Assembly (NCBI RefSeq): GCF_019393635.1
Contig: NC_057861.1
Location: 379,527,815-379,591,814 of the forward strand
Length of the DNA: 64,000 bases
Source of the DNA: Dromiciops gliroides
Taxonomy: Eukaryota > Chordata > Mammalia > Microbiotheria > Microbiotheriidae
Direction: 5' to 3'
The translations under genes and the position numbers were made by a program. Below are positions 62,466-64,000 of the stretch, piece after piece. The notes below the pieces were generated by a model. That model was given only the letters and a program-made list of their open reading frames with translations. It did not search any database and was not told the DNA's origin. How positions within the stretch are numbered: the first letter of the stretch is position 1; the number at the start of each line of letters is the position of its first letter.

Positions 62466-64000
62466 GGATATCATCAACTTGCCACCCACGTCCTCTGTCT
62501 ATGTATACACATTCTAACTACCCTAATAATGATAAAGCTCTTAGTAATTATAGGTACTATCTTCCCATGCAGGTATATAAACAGTTTAACCCTATTGAAT
62601 CCTTCATGATTTCTCTTTCCTGTTTACCTTTTTAATTATTCTTCTGAATCTTATATTTGAGGGCCAAATGTTTTATTCAGGTCTGGTCTTTTCATCAGAA
62701 ATGCTTGAAAGTTCTCTATTTCATTAAATATTCATTTTTACCTGGAAGGATTATAATCAGTTTTGCTGGAAAGGTGATTCTTGGTTGTAATCCTAGCCCT
62801 TTTCTTCTCCAGAATATCATATTCTGAGCCATCTGTTCTTTTATTGTAGAAGTCACTAAAAGTTGTGTTATCCCAACTATGGCTTCACAATATTTGAATT
62901 ATTTCTTTCTGGCTGTTGCAATATGTTCTCCTTGACCCAGGAGCTTGGGAGTTTTGCTATAGTATTTCTTGGAATTCTCATTTTGGGATCTCTTTCATGA
63001 GATCATTGGTAGATTCTTTCAAGTTCCATTTTATTTTCTCATTCTGGTATATTGGGACAATTTTCCTTGATAATTTCTTGGAAGATGACATCTAGGCAAA
63101 TTTTGTTGTTGTTGTTGTTGTTAATGGCTTCGAGGTAGTCCAATAATTCTTAAATTCCCTCTCCTGAATTTATTTTCCAGGTCAGTTGTTTTCTTCTATT
63201 TAAAAAAAAATGTTGTATTTTATTTTATTATATCTTAATGTCTCATGGAGTCATTAGGTGTCAATTACCAAAATCTAATTATTAAGGCATTATTCCCTTT
63301 AATGAGATTTTGTATGCCTTTTTCCCATTTGGTAAATTCTACTTTTAAACTTCAGTGGATTTTTTGCCTCTTTTACTATTTAGCCTATTCATTAGGTGCT
63401 ATTTTTATGTGTTTAGCTGTTAGGTGTCTAGGGGTTATTTTAAAGTGTTATTTCTTCATTATTATTTTTTTGCCTCCTTTACCAAGATCTTGAATATTTT
63501 TCATGATTTTCCTTCATCACTTTCATTCCTTTCCTCAATTTTTCTTTGACCTCTCTTATTTGACTTTTAAAATCCTTTTTGAGATCTTCCAGGAATTCTT
63601 TTTCAGGTCCGGGACCAATTCACTTTTTTTTGGAGACTTTGCAAATAGCTGTTTTGGAATTATTACCTTCTGAGTTTATATTTTGATCTTCTCTGTCACC
63701 ATAGTAAATTTCTGTGATCAAGTTCTTTTTTTTTTTTTTTGATGTTTGTTCATTTTCCTAGCTTCTTTCTAGATTTTTAGCTTTTTGTTAAATTCAGGCT
63801 CTGCTCTCAGGTTGGAGAGGGCACTCTCCAATGCTTAAGGGTTTTTTGCACTACTGTTGTCATAGCTAATTCTGGAGATCTATGTGTTTTTGTTGATTTC
63901 AAACTAAAAGCATCTAAGGAGAGTTGTAGTTACTGACTGCCCTGCCTGTGCTCCAGTCTGTGAGTAACAAGCATTCTTTTCTACCCTGAAACTATGTTGA
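62466..64000 (-). mobile_element. L1 LINE 5' half, runs off the window
   Basis: On the minus strand the window edge lies in the 5' UTR (block at 63780-64000 parallel to 35230-35480). ORF1 coiled-coil and RRM regions follow over about 63700-62700, then the inter-ORF part to 62466 (CCTCTGTCTATGTATACAC). No long frame survives. Confidence 0.85.

Noticed and set aside
61931-62609. Open frames of 102-220 codons rich in Phe, Ile, His, Ser and Leu
   Set aside because: They overlap in several phases across the ATTC/ATTT array. A 4-base repeat without stops is open in several frames, so these are artefacts.

Overview
The window is vertebrate nuclear DNA from a marsupial, most likely an Australian-lineage (australidelphian) species. 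The best evidence is 17 copies of a short tRNA-derived SINE with the GGGGCAGCTAGGTGG head, an A/B-box core and a CAATTGCCTCAC or TCATTGCCC tail. This matches the WSINE1-type family I know from dasyurid-like genomes. MAR1-like CORE-SINEs, marsupial L1 copies, old L2/L3/MIR elements and an RTE-tailed repeat support the same placement. The species and family names are from memory and were not checked by search. The DNA is AT-rich and non-coding throughout. I find no intact host gene, no exon with convincing splice context, no tRNA, rRNA or known ncRNA gene, and no CRISPR or bacterial-type system.

Layout. 1-10 kb: AT-rich spacer with a perfect 30-bp palindrome, one SINE, an internally deleted reverse-strand L1 that hosts a full-length processed RACK1 pseudogene with target-site duplications, a solo-LTR-like fossil and a second weaker one, then old L2, L3/CR1 and MIR fragments. 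10-20 kb: SINE and MIR fragments, two reverse-strand L1 3' ends and one forward L1 missing the middle of ORF2. 20.2-26.5 kb: the best-preserved L1, forward strand, with recognisable ORF1, endonuclease, reverse transcriptase and C-terminal Cys-rich segments broken into several frames, a SINE inside ORF2 and a G-rich 3' UTR tract. 27-32 kb: L2, MIR, SINE, an RTE-tailed repeat and a solo LTR. 32.1-36 kb: a reverse-strand L1 lacking most of ORF2, with a long GGAA/GAAA microsatellite joined to a SINE tail. 38-44.7 kb: a second near-full-length but heavily decayed forward L1 with a different 5' UTR type and a duplicated 3' module. 45-58 kb: the most single-copy-looking part, with SINEs, L2/MIR fragments and CA/TA microsatellites. 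58-64 kb: stacked L1 pieces in both orientations, an L2 fragment and an 860-bp ATTC/ATTT array with a higher-order repeat; the window ends inside an L1 5' UTR.

No set of genes works together here; the content is a record of retrotransposition. L1-encoded machinery is the likely mobiliser of the SINEs and of the RACK1 retrocopy, as judged from A-tails and target duplications. The relative order can be read from nesting: L2, L3 and MIR are oldest, then the L1 copies, then the SINEs and the RACK1 copy inside them. Nothing here is a convincing undescribed biological system. The most unusual signals are the repeated loss of L1 ORF2 by several different junctions, the duplicated L1 3' module, the higher-order ATTC array lying between two L1 halves, and the SINE-tail-derived GGAA tract.
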